Below are positions 9,482 to 16,908 of a stretch of 64,000 nucleotides of DNA, piece after piece. The translations under genes were made by a program, and so were the position numbers. Source of the DNA: Streptomyces werraensis. Lineage in GTDB: Bacteria; Actinomycetota; Actinomycetes; Streptomycetales; Streptomycetaceae. Location of the stretch: the NCBI GenBank assembly GCA_014656175.1, contig BNBX01000007.1, positions 127,447-191,446 on the forward strand, in the 5' to 3' direction. Each line of letters opens with the position of its first letter. The first letter of the stretch is position 1. A model generated the notes under the pieces. It was not told the origin of the DNA. It saw only the letters and a program-made list of their open reading frames with translations, and made no database searches.

Positions 9482-10867
9482 TCACGCGCCGTGCCAAACC
9501 GTGGTGATGTTGCAGAACTCGCGGATTCCGTGCCCGGACAGCTCACGTCCGTAGCCGGACCGCTTGACCCCGCCGAAGGGGAACGCCGGATGGGAGGCCG
9601 TCATGCCGTTGACGTACACGCTGCCCGCCTCCAGATCCCGGACGAACCGGTCGATCTCCGCCTCGTCGCGCGTCCAGACGTTGGAACTCAGCCCGAACGG
9701 CGTGTCGTTGGCGATGAGCACCGCTTCGTCCAGATCGTCCGCCCGGTAGAGCGTGGCGACCGGGCCGAAGGCCTCCTCGCGGTGGATGCGCATCTCCCGG
9801 TCGATCCCGGCCAGCACGGTCGGCGGGTAGAACCAGCCCGGCCCGTCCGGGCGTTCGCCACCGCACAGCACCGTCGCGCCGGCCCGTACGGCATCGTCGA
9901 CCAGCTCCTCCAGGTCCTGGCGGCCCTGTTCGCTGGAGAGCGGCCCGACGTCCGTGTCCTCGTCCATCGGGTCGCCGACCTTCAGTGCCTTCATGCCCGC
10001 CACGAACCGCTCGGTGAACGCGTCGTAGACGTCCGCGTGGACGATGAACCGCTTGGCGGCGATGCAGGACTGCCCGGCGTTCTGCACCCGCGCGGTCACC
10101 GCGACCTCGGCGGCCCGGTCCAGGTCGGCCGAGGGCATCACCACGAACGGGTCGCTGCCGCCCAGCTCCAGCACCGTCTTCTTGACCATCTCGCCGGACG
10201 TCGAGGCGACCGCCCGCCCGGCCGGCTCGCTGCCGGTGAGGGTGGCCGCCTTGATCCGCTCGTCCCGCAGCAGGTCGTCGACGGCGGCGGAGCCGATCAG
10301 CAGGGTCTGGAAGCAGCCCTCGGTGAAGCCCGCGCGGTGGAACAGGTCCTCCAGGTACAGGGCGGTCTGCGGCACGTTCGAGGCGTGCTTCAGCAGTCCG
10401 ACGTTGCCCGCCATCAGGGCGGGGGCGGCGAACCGCACCACCTGCCACAGCGGGAAGTTCCACGGCATCACCGCGAGCACCGGACCCAGCGGCCGGTACC
10501 GCACCAGGACCCGGGAGGCCCCGGAGTCCTTCACGTCGGACGCGTCGGGTTCCTCGTCGGCGAGCAGCCCGGCCGCGTGGTCGGCGTACCAGTGCATCGC
10601 CTTGGCGCACTTCGCGGCCTCCGCGCGGGCCTGCGCGATCGGCTTGCCCATCTCCGTGGTGATCACCTTGCCGACGGCGTCCTGGTCCTCGTCGAGGATC
10701 TCGGCGGCGTGGTGCATCAGCCGGGACCGCTCCTCGAAGGTCGTCGTCCGGTACGTGCGGAAGGTGGCCTCCGCGAGCTGGAGCCGGCGTTCCAGCTCGT
10801 CCTCGTCCATGGGGTGGTACGTCTTGACGGTCTCGCCGTTCGCCGGATTCACCGTGGCGATGTGCAT
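9482..10867 (-). CDS. succinate-semialdehyde dehydrogenase, NAD(P)-dependent
   Basis: 461 residues of the aldehyde dehydrogenase superfamily, close to the short GabD-type enzymes that begin MxIATVNPANGE. Signature residues are intact: oxyanion Asn in MPWNFPLW (N137), general base Glu234 in LELGGSDP and nucleophile Cys268 in NAGQSCIA. It oxidises succinic semialdehyde to succinate, linking GABA or 4-hydroxybutyrate breakdown to the TCA cycle. The ATG at 10867 has GGAGG 6 bases upstream, so the longer frame to 11143 is rejected. No gabT or transporter is adjacent, hence substrate identity rests on family alone. Confidence 0.88.
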   Translation of the reverse strand: MHIATVNPANGETVKTYHPMDEDELERRLQLAEATFRTYRTTTFEERSRLMHHAAEILDEDQDAVGKVITTEMGKPIAQARAEAAKCAKAMHWYADHAAGLLADEEPDASDVKDSGASRVLVRYRPLGPVLAVMPWNFPLWQVVRFAAPALMAGNVGLLKHASNVPQTALYLEDLFHRAGFTEGCFQTLLIGSAAVDDLLRDERIKAATLTGSEPAGRAVASTSGEMVKKTVLELGGSDPFVVMPSADLDRAAEVAVTARVQNAGQSCIAAKRFIVHADVYDAFTERFVAGMKALKVGDPMDEDTDVGPLSSEQGRQDLEELVDDAVRAGATVLCGGERPDGPGWFYPPTVLAGIDREMRIHREEAFGPVATLYRADDLDEAVLIANDTPFGLSSNVWTRDEAEIDRFVRDLEAGSVYVNGMTASHPAFPFGGVKRSGYGRELSGHGIREFCNITTVWHGA

Positions 10868-10944
10868 CACTGGCCTCCATGGGACGGGCTGTGCTCTGAC
10901 GACCTTCCCGCGCGCCGACGGGCCGCGCAACGCGGGAGGGCCTC

Positions 10945-11409
10945 TCAGAGCGAGTGCTCCGCCAGGCGGTCCAGAAACGCGGCCTGTGCCGACACGATCA
11001 GCTCGCGGGCCCGCTCCAGCGGGAACCAGGCGACCCGGTCCAGCTCCGGGAACTCCTGAGTCCGCCCCGACCTGGGCGGCCACTCCGTCGTGAACGTGCC
11101 GGGGACCACCGACGACGGGTCCAGGTCGGCCTCCACCGCCCACGCGGTGACCACCTTGCCGCCCGACTGGCGGACCTCCCCGAGCGGCACCGCCTCACCC
11201 TCCGGCGGGGGCAGCCCCAGCTCCTCCTGGAACTCGCGGCGCGCCGCGTCCCAGGCGGGCTCGTCGGGGTCGTACTCGCCCTTCGGCACCGTCCACGCCC
11301 CGGCGTCCCGGCGTGCGAAGAACGGGCCGCCCATGTGGCCGAGCAGCACCTCGACGCCCTCGCCGGTGCGCCGGAACAGCAGCAGGCCCGCGCTGCGGGC
11401 CTTCGTCAC
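10945..11409 (-). CDS. Nudix hydrolase coupled to DNA ligase
   Basis: 154 residues. The Nudix box is complete: GEYDPDEPAWDAARREFQEE followed by LGL, with REFQEE providing the metal-binding glutamates. Nudix enzymes hydrolyse a nucleoside diphosphate linked to another group. The start is GTG 11409, whose bases overlap the ligase stop (GTGA, 4-nt overlap), so it is translated with the ligase. This coupling suggests a role in repair or in disposal of adenylylated intermediates, but the substrate cannot be read from sequence. The longer frame to 11760 runs antisense to nothing but overlaps the ligase in another frame and is rejected. Confidence 0.88.
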   Translation of the reverse strand: MTKARSAGLLLFRRTGEGVEVLLGHMGGPFFARRDAGAWTVPKGEYDPDEPAWDAARREFQEELGLPPPEGEAVPLGEVRQSGGKVVTAWAVEADLDPSSVVPGTFTTEWPPRSGRTQEFPELDRVAWFPLERARELIVSAQAAFLDRLAEHSL

Positions 11410-12944
11410 GGCCGCACCTCCGGGTGCGCGGCCAGCACGGTCTCGACGGTGTCCGCCTCCTCCGGGCGCTTGTCCTCGCGGTAGCGGATCACCCGGGCGA
11501 AGCGCAGCGTGACGCCGGCCGGGTAGCGGCTGGAGCGCTGCAGGCCGTCGTAGGCGATCTCCACGACGAGTTCGGGGCGCACGGTCACCGTGTAGCCGCT
11601 CTCGTCGACGGCGATCTCCCGCAGCCGCTTCGTCTGCCACTCCAGCACGGCGTCGGTCATGCCCTTGAAGGTCTTGCCGAGCATCGCGAAACCGCCGTCG
11701 GGGGTGCGCGCGCCCAGGTGCAGGTTGGAGAGCTTGCCGGTGCGCCGGCCGTGGCCCCACTCGGCGGCCAGTACCACCAGGTCCAGCGTGTGCACCGGCT
11801 TGACCTTCAGCCAGGACGCGCCGCGCCGCCCCGCGCTGTACGGGGCCTGCAGGCCCTTCACCACGACGCCCTCGTGGCCGCGCTCCAGCGTCTCGGCGAG
11901 GAACCGTTCCGCCGCCTCCAGGTCGCCGGGGCCGTCCACCAGCGTGCGCCGCACCCGCATCGGCTCCGGCACCAGCCGGGCCAGCTCGGCGTGCCGCTCG
12001 GCGAACGGCAGGTCGAGCAGGTCCCGGCCGTCCACCGACAGCGCGTCGAAGAACACGGGGGAGACCGGCGTCTCCCGGGCGGCCGTCGCCACGTCCACCC
12101 GGGACCCGACCCGCCCGGCCGTCTCCTGGAAGGACCGAGGCCGCCCCGCGTCGTCGAAGGAGATCACCTCGCCGTCGAGGATGAACCGCCGCACCTCCAG
12201 CTCTCGCGCCGCCCGGGTCACCTCGGGCAGCCGGTCCGTGATGTCGTCCAGGGTGCGGGTGTGCACCCGCACGGTGTCCCCGTCGCGGTGCACCTGGACC
12301 CGGATGCCGTCGAGCTTCTCCTCGACCGCGCAGACGCCCAGCTTGTCGACCGCCTCCGCGACCGAGGAGGCGCTGTGCGCCAGCATCGGCTGCACGGGAC
12401 GTCCGACAGTCAGCCGGAACCGCTCCAGCGCTTCAGGACCGTCCGCCAGCAGCGCCCCGGCGACCGGCTGGAGCGACCCGGCGAGCATCACCGCCCGCCG
12501 CACCCCGGCAGAGGCGGCGCCGGTCGCCTGGGCCAGCCCTTCCACCGCCACCGCGTCCAGGGCCCCCTGGCGCACCTCGCCGGTCAGCAGCCCCCGCAGG
12601 AAGCGCTGCTCCGCCTCGGTGGACGCGCCGAGCAGTTCGCCGACCAGCCGTGCCCGCTCGGCCTGCGAACCCGGACCCGACACCTTCGCGAGCCGGGTGA
12701 GCAGCGCGTCCACCTCGCGCACCGTCAGGGACGGTTCGGCCGCGGGCGGCACCGGACTGCTCAGCACCTTCCAGCCGACCCCGATCCGCCCCTGCGGAAG
12801 CCGGCCCGCCAGGTACGGGATGACGACCGGGACGTCGTCCGGCCCGGCCTCCCGGAACAGCTCGGCGAGCAGTGCGGTCTTCCGCGACCGCGCCGAGGTG
12901 GCGGCCACCTCCTGGGACACCTGGGCCAGCCGGGACAGCAACAT
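11406..12944 (-). CDS. ATP-dependent DNA ligase
   Basis: 512 residues, the size of archaeal/actinobacterial LigB-type enzymes. An N-terminal DNA-binding helical domain (1-180) precedes the adenylation domain, with motif I EEKLDGIRVQVH (lysine 210 is adenylylated), motif III FFDALSVDG-like, motif IV EGVVVKG and motif V SWLKVK; an OB-fold ends the protein. It joins nicks using ATP, additional to the essential NAD-dependent LigA. It is first in an operon with the Nudix gene. A short inverted repeat (GGTGTG-5-CACACC at 12964-12980) lies just upstream of the start and might be regulatory. Confidence 0.93.
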   Translation of the reverse strand: MLLSRLAQVSQEVAATSARSRKTALLAELFREAGPDDVPVVIPYLAGRLPQGRIGVGWKVLSSPVPPAAEPSLTVREVDALLTRLAKVSGPGSQAERARLVGELLGASTEAEQRFLRGLLTGEVRQGALDAVAVEGLAQATGAASAGVRRAVMLAGSLQPVAGALLADGPEALERFRLTVGRPVQPMLAHSASSVAEAVDKLGVCAVEEKLDGIRVQVHRDGDTVRVHTRTLDDITDRLPEVTRAARELEVRRFILDGEVISFDDAGRPRSFQETAGRVGSRVDVATAARETPVSPVFFDALSVDGRDLLDLPFAERHAELARLVPEPMRVRRTLVDGPGDLEAAERFLAETLERGHEGVVVKGLQAPYSAGRRGASWLKVKPVHTLDLVVLAAEWGHGRRTGKLSNLHLGARTPDGGFAMLGKTFKGMTDAVLEWQTKRLREIAVDESGYTVTVRPELVVEIAYDGLQRSSRYPAGVTLRFARVIRYREDKRPEEADTVETVLAAHPEVRP

Positions 12945-12963
12945 GCAGTCATCGTGCTACGAA

Positions 12964-12980
12964 GGTGTGCCTTCCACACC
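12964..12980. promoter_or_regulatory. inverted repeat upstream of DNA ligase start
   Basis: GGTGTG, five bases, CACACC lies 20-36 bases before the ligase ATG on the minus strand; a second, overlapping GAAGG-5-CTTCC repeat starts at 12961. It could be an operator or a leader hairpin limiting translation. No regulator is known. Confidence 0.35.
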
Positions 12981-12997
12981 TCCGGATGCGTCCCGGG

Positions 12998-13023
12998 CCG
13001 GTCCGGCTTCCCTGCCGGGCCGG
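12998..13023 (-). terminator. hairpin terminator after thioredoxin-reductase-like gene
   Basis: CCGGTCCGGC (12998-13007), a 6-base loop, and GCCGGGCCGG (13014-13023) pair over 10 bp with one G-U. It lies 24 bases past the flavoprotein stop codon and before the ligase gene. Confidence 0.6.
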
Positions 13024-13047
13024 GCGGGCAGGCGCCGGAGCGGGTGG

Positions 13048-13995
13048 TCAGGCGCCGAGCGCCGCGTCCAGGTCCGCCATCCGCAGGTCACCGACGATCG
13101 CCGTCGCCGCGCGGTAGCCGCCGCTCGCCGCGTGCACCACCTGCTCGGTGAACCCGATCGCGTTGCCCGCCGCCCACACGCCCGGCACGCTGGTCAGTCC
13201 GTTCGGGTCGACCACCGGGTACGTCCCGAACGGGGTCTCGTCCATCTCCGCGCCCAGCCGCTCCAGCAGGCCCGTCTGCGGCACCGGGCGCGGCGCGACG
13301 AACACCACCGACCGGGAGTGCACGGTCCCGTCGGCCGTCCGTACGCCGGTCAGCCGGTCGTCCTCGACGACCAGGCCGGCGACCTCGCCCGGCACCACGT
13401 CCACGCCCGCCGCGGCCAGCCGGCGCAGGTCCAGGTCGGACAGCTCCTCCTCGGCGACCCGGTGCAGGAAGAACGTGACGTCCTTCGACCACCGGGACAC
13501 CATCAGCGCCTGGTGGACGCCCGCCGGACTCGACGCCAGCACCCCGAAGGGCTCGTCCCGCACCTCCCAGCCGTGGCAGAACGGGCAGTGCAGCACGTCC
13601 CGCCCGAACCGCTCGGCGACCCCGGGGACGTCCGGCATCTCGTCCTTCAGCCCCGTCGCCACGACGATCCGCCGGGCGCGCACCCCGCCGCCCCGCTCCA
13701 GCGTCAGCGTGAAGTCCTCGCCCCGGGCCACGTCCGTCACCCGGTCCCGGACCAGCTCCACGCCGTAGCGCGCGATCTCCTCCCGGCCGAGCGCCAGGAA
13801 CTCCGCCGGGGGCATCCCGTCCCGGCTCAGATAGCCCTGCATGTGCGCCGACGGCGCGTTGCGCGGCTCGCCCGCGTCGACCACCAGCGTGCGGTGCCGG
13901 GCCCGCCCCAGCACCAGCGCGGCGGACAGCCCCGCGGCTCCACCGCCGACCACGACCACGTCGTAGCGGCCGTCGTTCAGGTCCTGCTCGGTCAT
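13048..13995 (-). CDS. thioredoxin-reductase-like FAD-dependent oxidoreductase
   Basis: 315 residues. An FAD-binding motif VVVVGGGAAGLSAA is at 14-27, a CPFC pair at 137-140 and the C-terminal FAD motif VWAAGNAIGF near 285. The general plan is that of thioredoxin reductase, but the NADPH-binding glycine motif is weak (GVLASSPAGVHQAL instead of GxGxxA/G), so the reductant may differ. Proteins of this type reduce disulphides or act in small-molecule disulphide formation. ATG 13995 has GGAGG 8 bases upstream. It is divergent from the XRE-cupin regulator and may be its target. Confidence 0.85.
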   Translation of the reverse strand: MTEQDLNDGRYDVVVVGGGAAGLSAALVLGRARHRTLVVDAGEPRNAPSAHMQGYLSRDGMPPAEFLALGREEIARYGVELVRDRVTDVARGEDFTLTLERGGGVRARRIVVATGLKDEMPDVPGVAERFGRDVLHCPFCHGWEVRDEPFGVLASSPAGVHQALMVSRWSKDVTFFLHRVAEEELSDLDLRRLAAAGVDVVPGEVAGLVVEDDRLTGVRTADGTVHSRSVVFVAPRPVPQTGLLERLGAEMDETPFGTYPVVDPNGLTSVPGVWAAGNAIGFTEQVVHAASGGYRAATAIVGDLRMADLDAALGA

Positions 13996-14038
13996 CGTGA
14001 CCACCTCCACCGCCGACGGTCGCTCCTGCACCCGCGGA

Positions 14039-14067
14039 TTGACAAACAAGTTTGCCGAACCTGCAAT
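14039..14067 (+). promoter_or_regulatory. promoter of XRE-cupin gene, probably leaderless
   Basis: A consensus -35 TTGACA (14039-14044), a 17-bp spacer and TGCAAT (14062-14067) put the transcription start at or within a base of ATG 14074. A small palindrome CAAAC-AA-GTTTG (14043-14054) overlaps the -35 and could be an autoregulatory operator, also reaching the divergent flavoprotein promoter. Confidence 0.6.
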
Positions 14068-14073
14068 GTCCCC

Positions 14074-14646
14074 ATGGTGACGGACGACGTTCTCGCGGAA
14101 GTGGGCCCCCGGCTGCGCCGGATCCGGAAGGAGCGGGAGGTGACGCTCGCGGCGCTGGCGGAGGCGACCGGCATCTCCGTCAGCACCCTGTCCCGGCTGG
14201 AGTCCGGGCAGCGCAAACCCGGCCTGGACCTGCTGCTGCCCATCGCGCAGGCCCATCAGGTGTCGCTGGACGAGCTGGTCGGCGCGCCCCCGGTGGGCGA
14301 TCCGCGGGTGCGCTCAAGGCCGATCGTGCACGGCGGGCGCACCCACTGGCCGCTCACCCGGCAGCCGGGCGGGCTCCAGGCGTACAAGGTGCTCGAACCG
14401 AAGCGGAAGCTGGAGCCGGAACCGCGCACACACGAGGGTTACGAGTGGCTGTACGTGCTCTCCGGGAAGCTGCGGCTGGTGCTCGGCGAGCACGACGTGG
14501 TGCTGGCGGCGGGGGAGGCGGCCGAGTTCGACACGCGCGTACCGCACTGGTTCGGGTCGACGGGGGAGGGGCCGGTGGAGTTCCTCAGCCTCTTCGGGCC
14601 GCAGGGGGAGCGGATGCATGTGCGGGCGCGGCCGAAGAGGGGGTGA
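14074..14646 (+). CDS. XRE-family regulator with C-terminal cupin
   Basis: 190 residues. The N-terminal helix-turn-helix (about 10-65) includes LAALAEATGISVSTLSRLES; the C-terminal cupin has THEGYEWLYVLSGKLRLVLG and GEAAEFDTRVPHWFG, the two cupin motifs. Such proteins sense a small molecule through the cupin and control a neighbouring operon. No ribosome binding site lies before ATG 14074 and the promoter points to a leaderless message. The divergent flavoprotein and the downstream quinone oxidoreductase operon are the candidate targets. Confidence 0.88.
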   Translation: MVTDDVLAEVGPRLRRIRKEREVTLAALAEATGISVSTLSRLESGQRKPGLDLLLPIAQAHQVSLDELVGAPPVGDPRVRSRPIVHGGRTHWPLTRQPGGLQAYKVLEPKRKLEPEPRTHEGYEWLYVLSGKLRLVLGEHDVVLAAGEAAEFDTRVPHWFGSTGEGPVEFLSLFGPQGERMHVRARPKRG

Positions 14647-14672
14647 GAGGCGGTCCGGGTGACGCGGGACGG

Positions 14673-14701
14673 TTCCCTTGAGGCAAGCGACCGCTTAGTA
14701 T
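14673..14701 (+). promoter_or_regulatory. promoter with inverted repeat before quinone oxidoreductase operon
   Basis: A -10-like TAGTAT (14696-14701) is preceded at 17 bp by TTCCCT. Between them AAGCG-AC-CGCTT (14685-14696) is a perfect inverted repeat abutting the -10, the geometry of a TetR-family or other dimeric repressor site. The regulator is unknown. Confidence 0.5.
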
Positions 14702-14752
14702 GCGGGGACCCGGTCAGCGAAGACGACGTTCACCGTCCCGTGGAGGCCCCGC

Positions 14753-15730
14753 ATGCAGGCATGGCAAGTGCACGAACTCGGCGAGCCGGGCGAGGTGATG
14801 CGCCTCGCGGACGTCGGACGGCCGGCCCCTGGAGAGGGGCAGGTGCTGCTCCGGGTGCGCGCCGCCAACATCAACTTCCCGGACGCCCTGATGTGCCGGG
14901 GCCAGTACCAGGTGCGGCCGCCGCTGCCGTTCACCCCGGGCGTGGAGATCTGCGGCGAGACCGAGGACGGCCGCCGCGTGATCGCCAACCCGGCCCTGCC
15001 GTACGGCGGTTTCGCCGAGTACGCCGTCGCGGACGCCGCCGCGCTGCTGCCCGCGCCGGACGCGCTGGACGACGCCGAGGCCGCCGCCCTGCACATCGGC
15101 TACCAGACGGCCTGGTTCGCCCTGCACCGGCGGGCCCGTCTGGAGGCCGGCGAGACCCTGCTCGTGCACGCCGCGGCGGGCGGCGTGGGCAGCGCCGCCG
15201 TGCAGCTCGGCAAGGCGGCCGGCGCCACCGTCATCGGCGTGGCGGGCGGCGCCGACAAGGCCGCCGTCGCTCGCGACCTGGGCTGCGACGTGGTGATCGA
15301 CCGGCGCGAACAGGACGTCGTCGCCGCGGTCAAGGAGGCCACCGGCGGACGCGGCGCCGATGTGGTCTTCGACCCCGTCGGCGGGGAGGCGTACACCCAG
15401 TCCGCCAAGACCGTCGCCTTCGAGGGCCGCATCGTGATCGTCGGCTTCGCGAGCGGCACCATCCCGAGCCCCGGCCTCAACCACGCCCTGATCAAGAACT
15501 ACGCGATCCTCGGCCTGCACTGGGGCCTCTACAACACGAAGAACCCCAAGCTGGTCCAGCACTGCCACGAACAGCTCACCGAGCTGGCCGCCCGGGGCGC
15601 GATCAAGCCGCTGGTGAGCGAGCGCGTCCCGCTCGCCGGGGCCGCCGACGCCGTGCAGCGGGTCGCCGACGGCGTCACCACCGGCCGCGTCACCGTGCTG
15701 CCGTCCCTGGAGAACGGAGCCGCCGCATGA
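14753..15730 (+). CDS. NADPH:quinone oxidoreductase family protein (zinc-independent MDR)
   Basis: 325 residues of the medium-chain dehydrogenase/reductase superfamily, quinone-reductase branch: GroES-like N-terminus, TPGVEICGETEDG, and the nucleotide-binding VHAAAGGVGSAAVQLGKAAG. No structural or catalytic zinc cysteine clusters are present. It probably reduces an enone, quinone or acyl-CoA-derived double bond with NADPH. GGAGG lies 7 bases before ATG 14753. Its stop overlaps the next ATG (ATGA), so it is translationally coupled to two acyl-CoA dehydrogenases, suggesting a role in the same degradation pathway. Confidence 0.88.
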   Translation: MQAWQVHELGEPGEVMRLADVGRPAPGEGQVLLRVRAANINFPDALMCRGQYQVRPPLPFTPGVEICGETEDGRRVIANPALPYGGFAEYAVADAAALLPAPDALDDAEAAALHIGYQTAWFALHRRARLEAGETLLVHAAAGGVGSAAVQLGKAAGATVIGVAGGADKAAVARDLGCDVVIDRREQDVVAAVKEATGGRGADVVFDPVGGEAYTQSAKTVAFEGRIVIVGFASGTIPSPGLNHALIKNYAILGLHWGLYNTKNPKLVQHCHEQLTELAARGAIKPLVSERVPLAGAADAVQRVADGVTTGRVTVLPSLENGAAA

Positions 15731-16908
15731 CCGACGCCGACGAACTGCGCCGCCGCACCCGGGAGTTGCTGGCCGCGTACCCGCCCGCCGAGACGGAGCG
15801 CCTGGACTTCCTGCGCGCCCGCTTCGACGCCGGACTCGCCTGGGTGCACTTCCCCGAAGGACTCGGCGGGCTCGGCCTGCCGCGCTCCCTCCAGGCCGTC
15901 GTCGACACCGAACTGGAGGCCGCGGGCGCCCCCGACAACGACCCGCGCCGCATCGGCATCGGCCTGGGCATGGCCGCCCCGACGATCCTCCAGTACGGCA
16001 CCGACGAGCAGAAGGCGCGCTTCCTGAAGCCGCTGTGGACCGGGGAGGAGGTCTGGTGCCAGCTGTTCAGCGAGCCCGGCGCCGGCTCCGACCTGGCCGC
16101 GCTCGGCACACGCGCCGTCCGTGAGGGCGACGACTGGGTGGTCAACGGACAGAAGGTGTGGACGTCCAGCGCCCACCTCGCCCGCTGGGCCATCCTCATC
16201 GCCCGCACCGACCCGGACGTGCCCAAGCACCGGGGCATCACCTACTTCGTGTGCGACATGACCGACCCCGGCGTCGAGGTGCGGCCGCTGCGCCAGATCA
16301 CCGGCGAGGCCGAGTTCAACGAGGTGTTCCTCACCGGCGTCCGCATCCCCGACAGCCGCCGTCTCGGCGAGGTCGGCGACGGCTGGCGGGTCGCCCAGAC
16401 CACCCTGAACAACGAACGCGTCGCCATCGGCGGCATGCGCCTGCCCCGTGAGGGCGGCATGATCGGCCCGGTCGCGAAGACCTGGCGTGAACGTCCCGAA
16501 CTGCGCACCCATGACCTGCACCAACGGCTGCTGAAGCTGTGGGTCGAGGCGGAGGTCGCCCGGCTCACCGGCGAACGCCTCCGCCAGCAGCTCGTCGCCG
16601 GACAGCCCGGCCCCGAGGGCGCCGGCATGAAGCTCGCCTTCGCCCGCCTCAACCAGGAGATCAGCGGCCTGGAGGTGGAACTGCGCGGCGGAGAAGGGCT
16701 GTTGTACGACGACTGGACCATGCGCCGCCCCGAGCTGGTCGACTTCACCGGCCGTGACGCCGGCTACCGCTATCTGCGCTCCAAGGGCAACAGCATCGAG
16801 GGCGGGACCAGTGAGGTCCTGCTGAACATCGTCGCCGAACGCGTCCTGGGCCTGCCCGCCGAACCGCGCACCGACAAGGACGTCGCCTGGAAGGACCTCG
16901 CCCGATGA
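15727..16908 (+). CDS. acyl-CoA dehydrogenase, subunit-like member 1
   Basis: 393 residues. Motifs include WVHFPEGLGGLGLPRS, CQLFSEPGAGSDLAALGTRA, WTSSAHLARWAILIARTD, and C-terminal NSIEGGTSEVLLNIVAERVLGLP. It resembles the actinobacterial FadE group used for large CoA thioesters. The ATG overlaps the preceding stop and the stop overlaps the next ATG, so equal expression with the following 358-residue dehydrogenase is expected. Paired, unequal FadE genes in actinobacteria are known to form alpha2-beta2 heterotetramers with one active site per heterodimer; that this pair does so is inference. Confidence 0.92.
   Translation: MTDADELRRRTRELLAAYPPAETERLDFLRARFDAGLAWVHFPEGLGGLGLPRSLQAVVDTELEAAGAPDNDPRRIGIGLGMAAPTILQYGTDEQKARFLKPLWTGEEVWCQLFSEPGAGSDLAALGTRAVREGDDWVVNGQKVWTSSAHLARWAILIARTDPDVPKHRGITYFVCDMTDPGVEVRPLRQITGEAEFNEVFLTGVRIPDSRRLGEVGDGWRVAQTTLNNERVAIGGMRLPREGGMIGPVAKTWRERPELRTHDLHQRLLKLWVEAEVARLTGERLRQQLVAGQPGPEGAGMKLAFARLNQEISGLEVELRGGEGLLYDDWTMRRPELVDFTGRDAGYRYLRSKGNSIEGGTSEVLLNIVAERVLGLPAEPRTDKDVAWKDLAR

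Noticed and set aside
8495..11059. Plus-strand frame of 854 codons
   Set aside because: Out-of-frame reading of the TenA-like gene joined to the antisense of SSADH; Arg/Gly/His-rich shadow.
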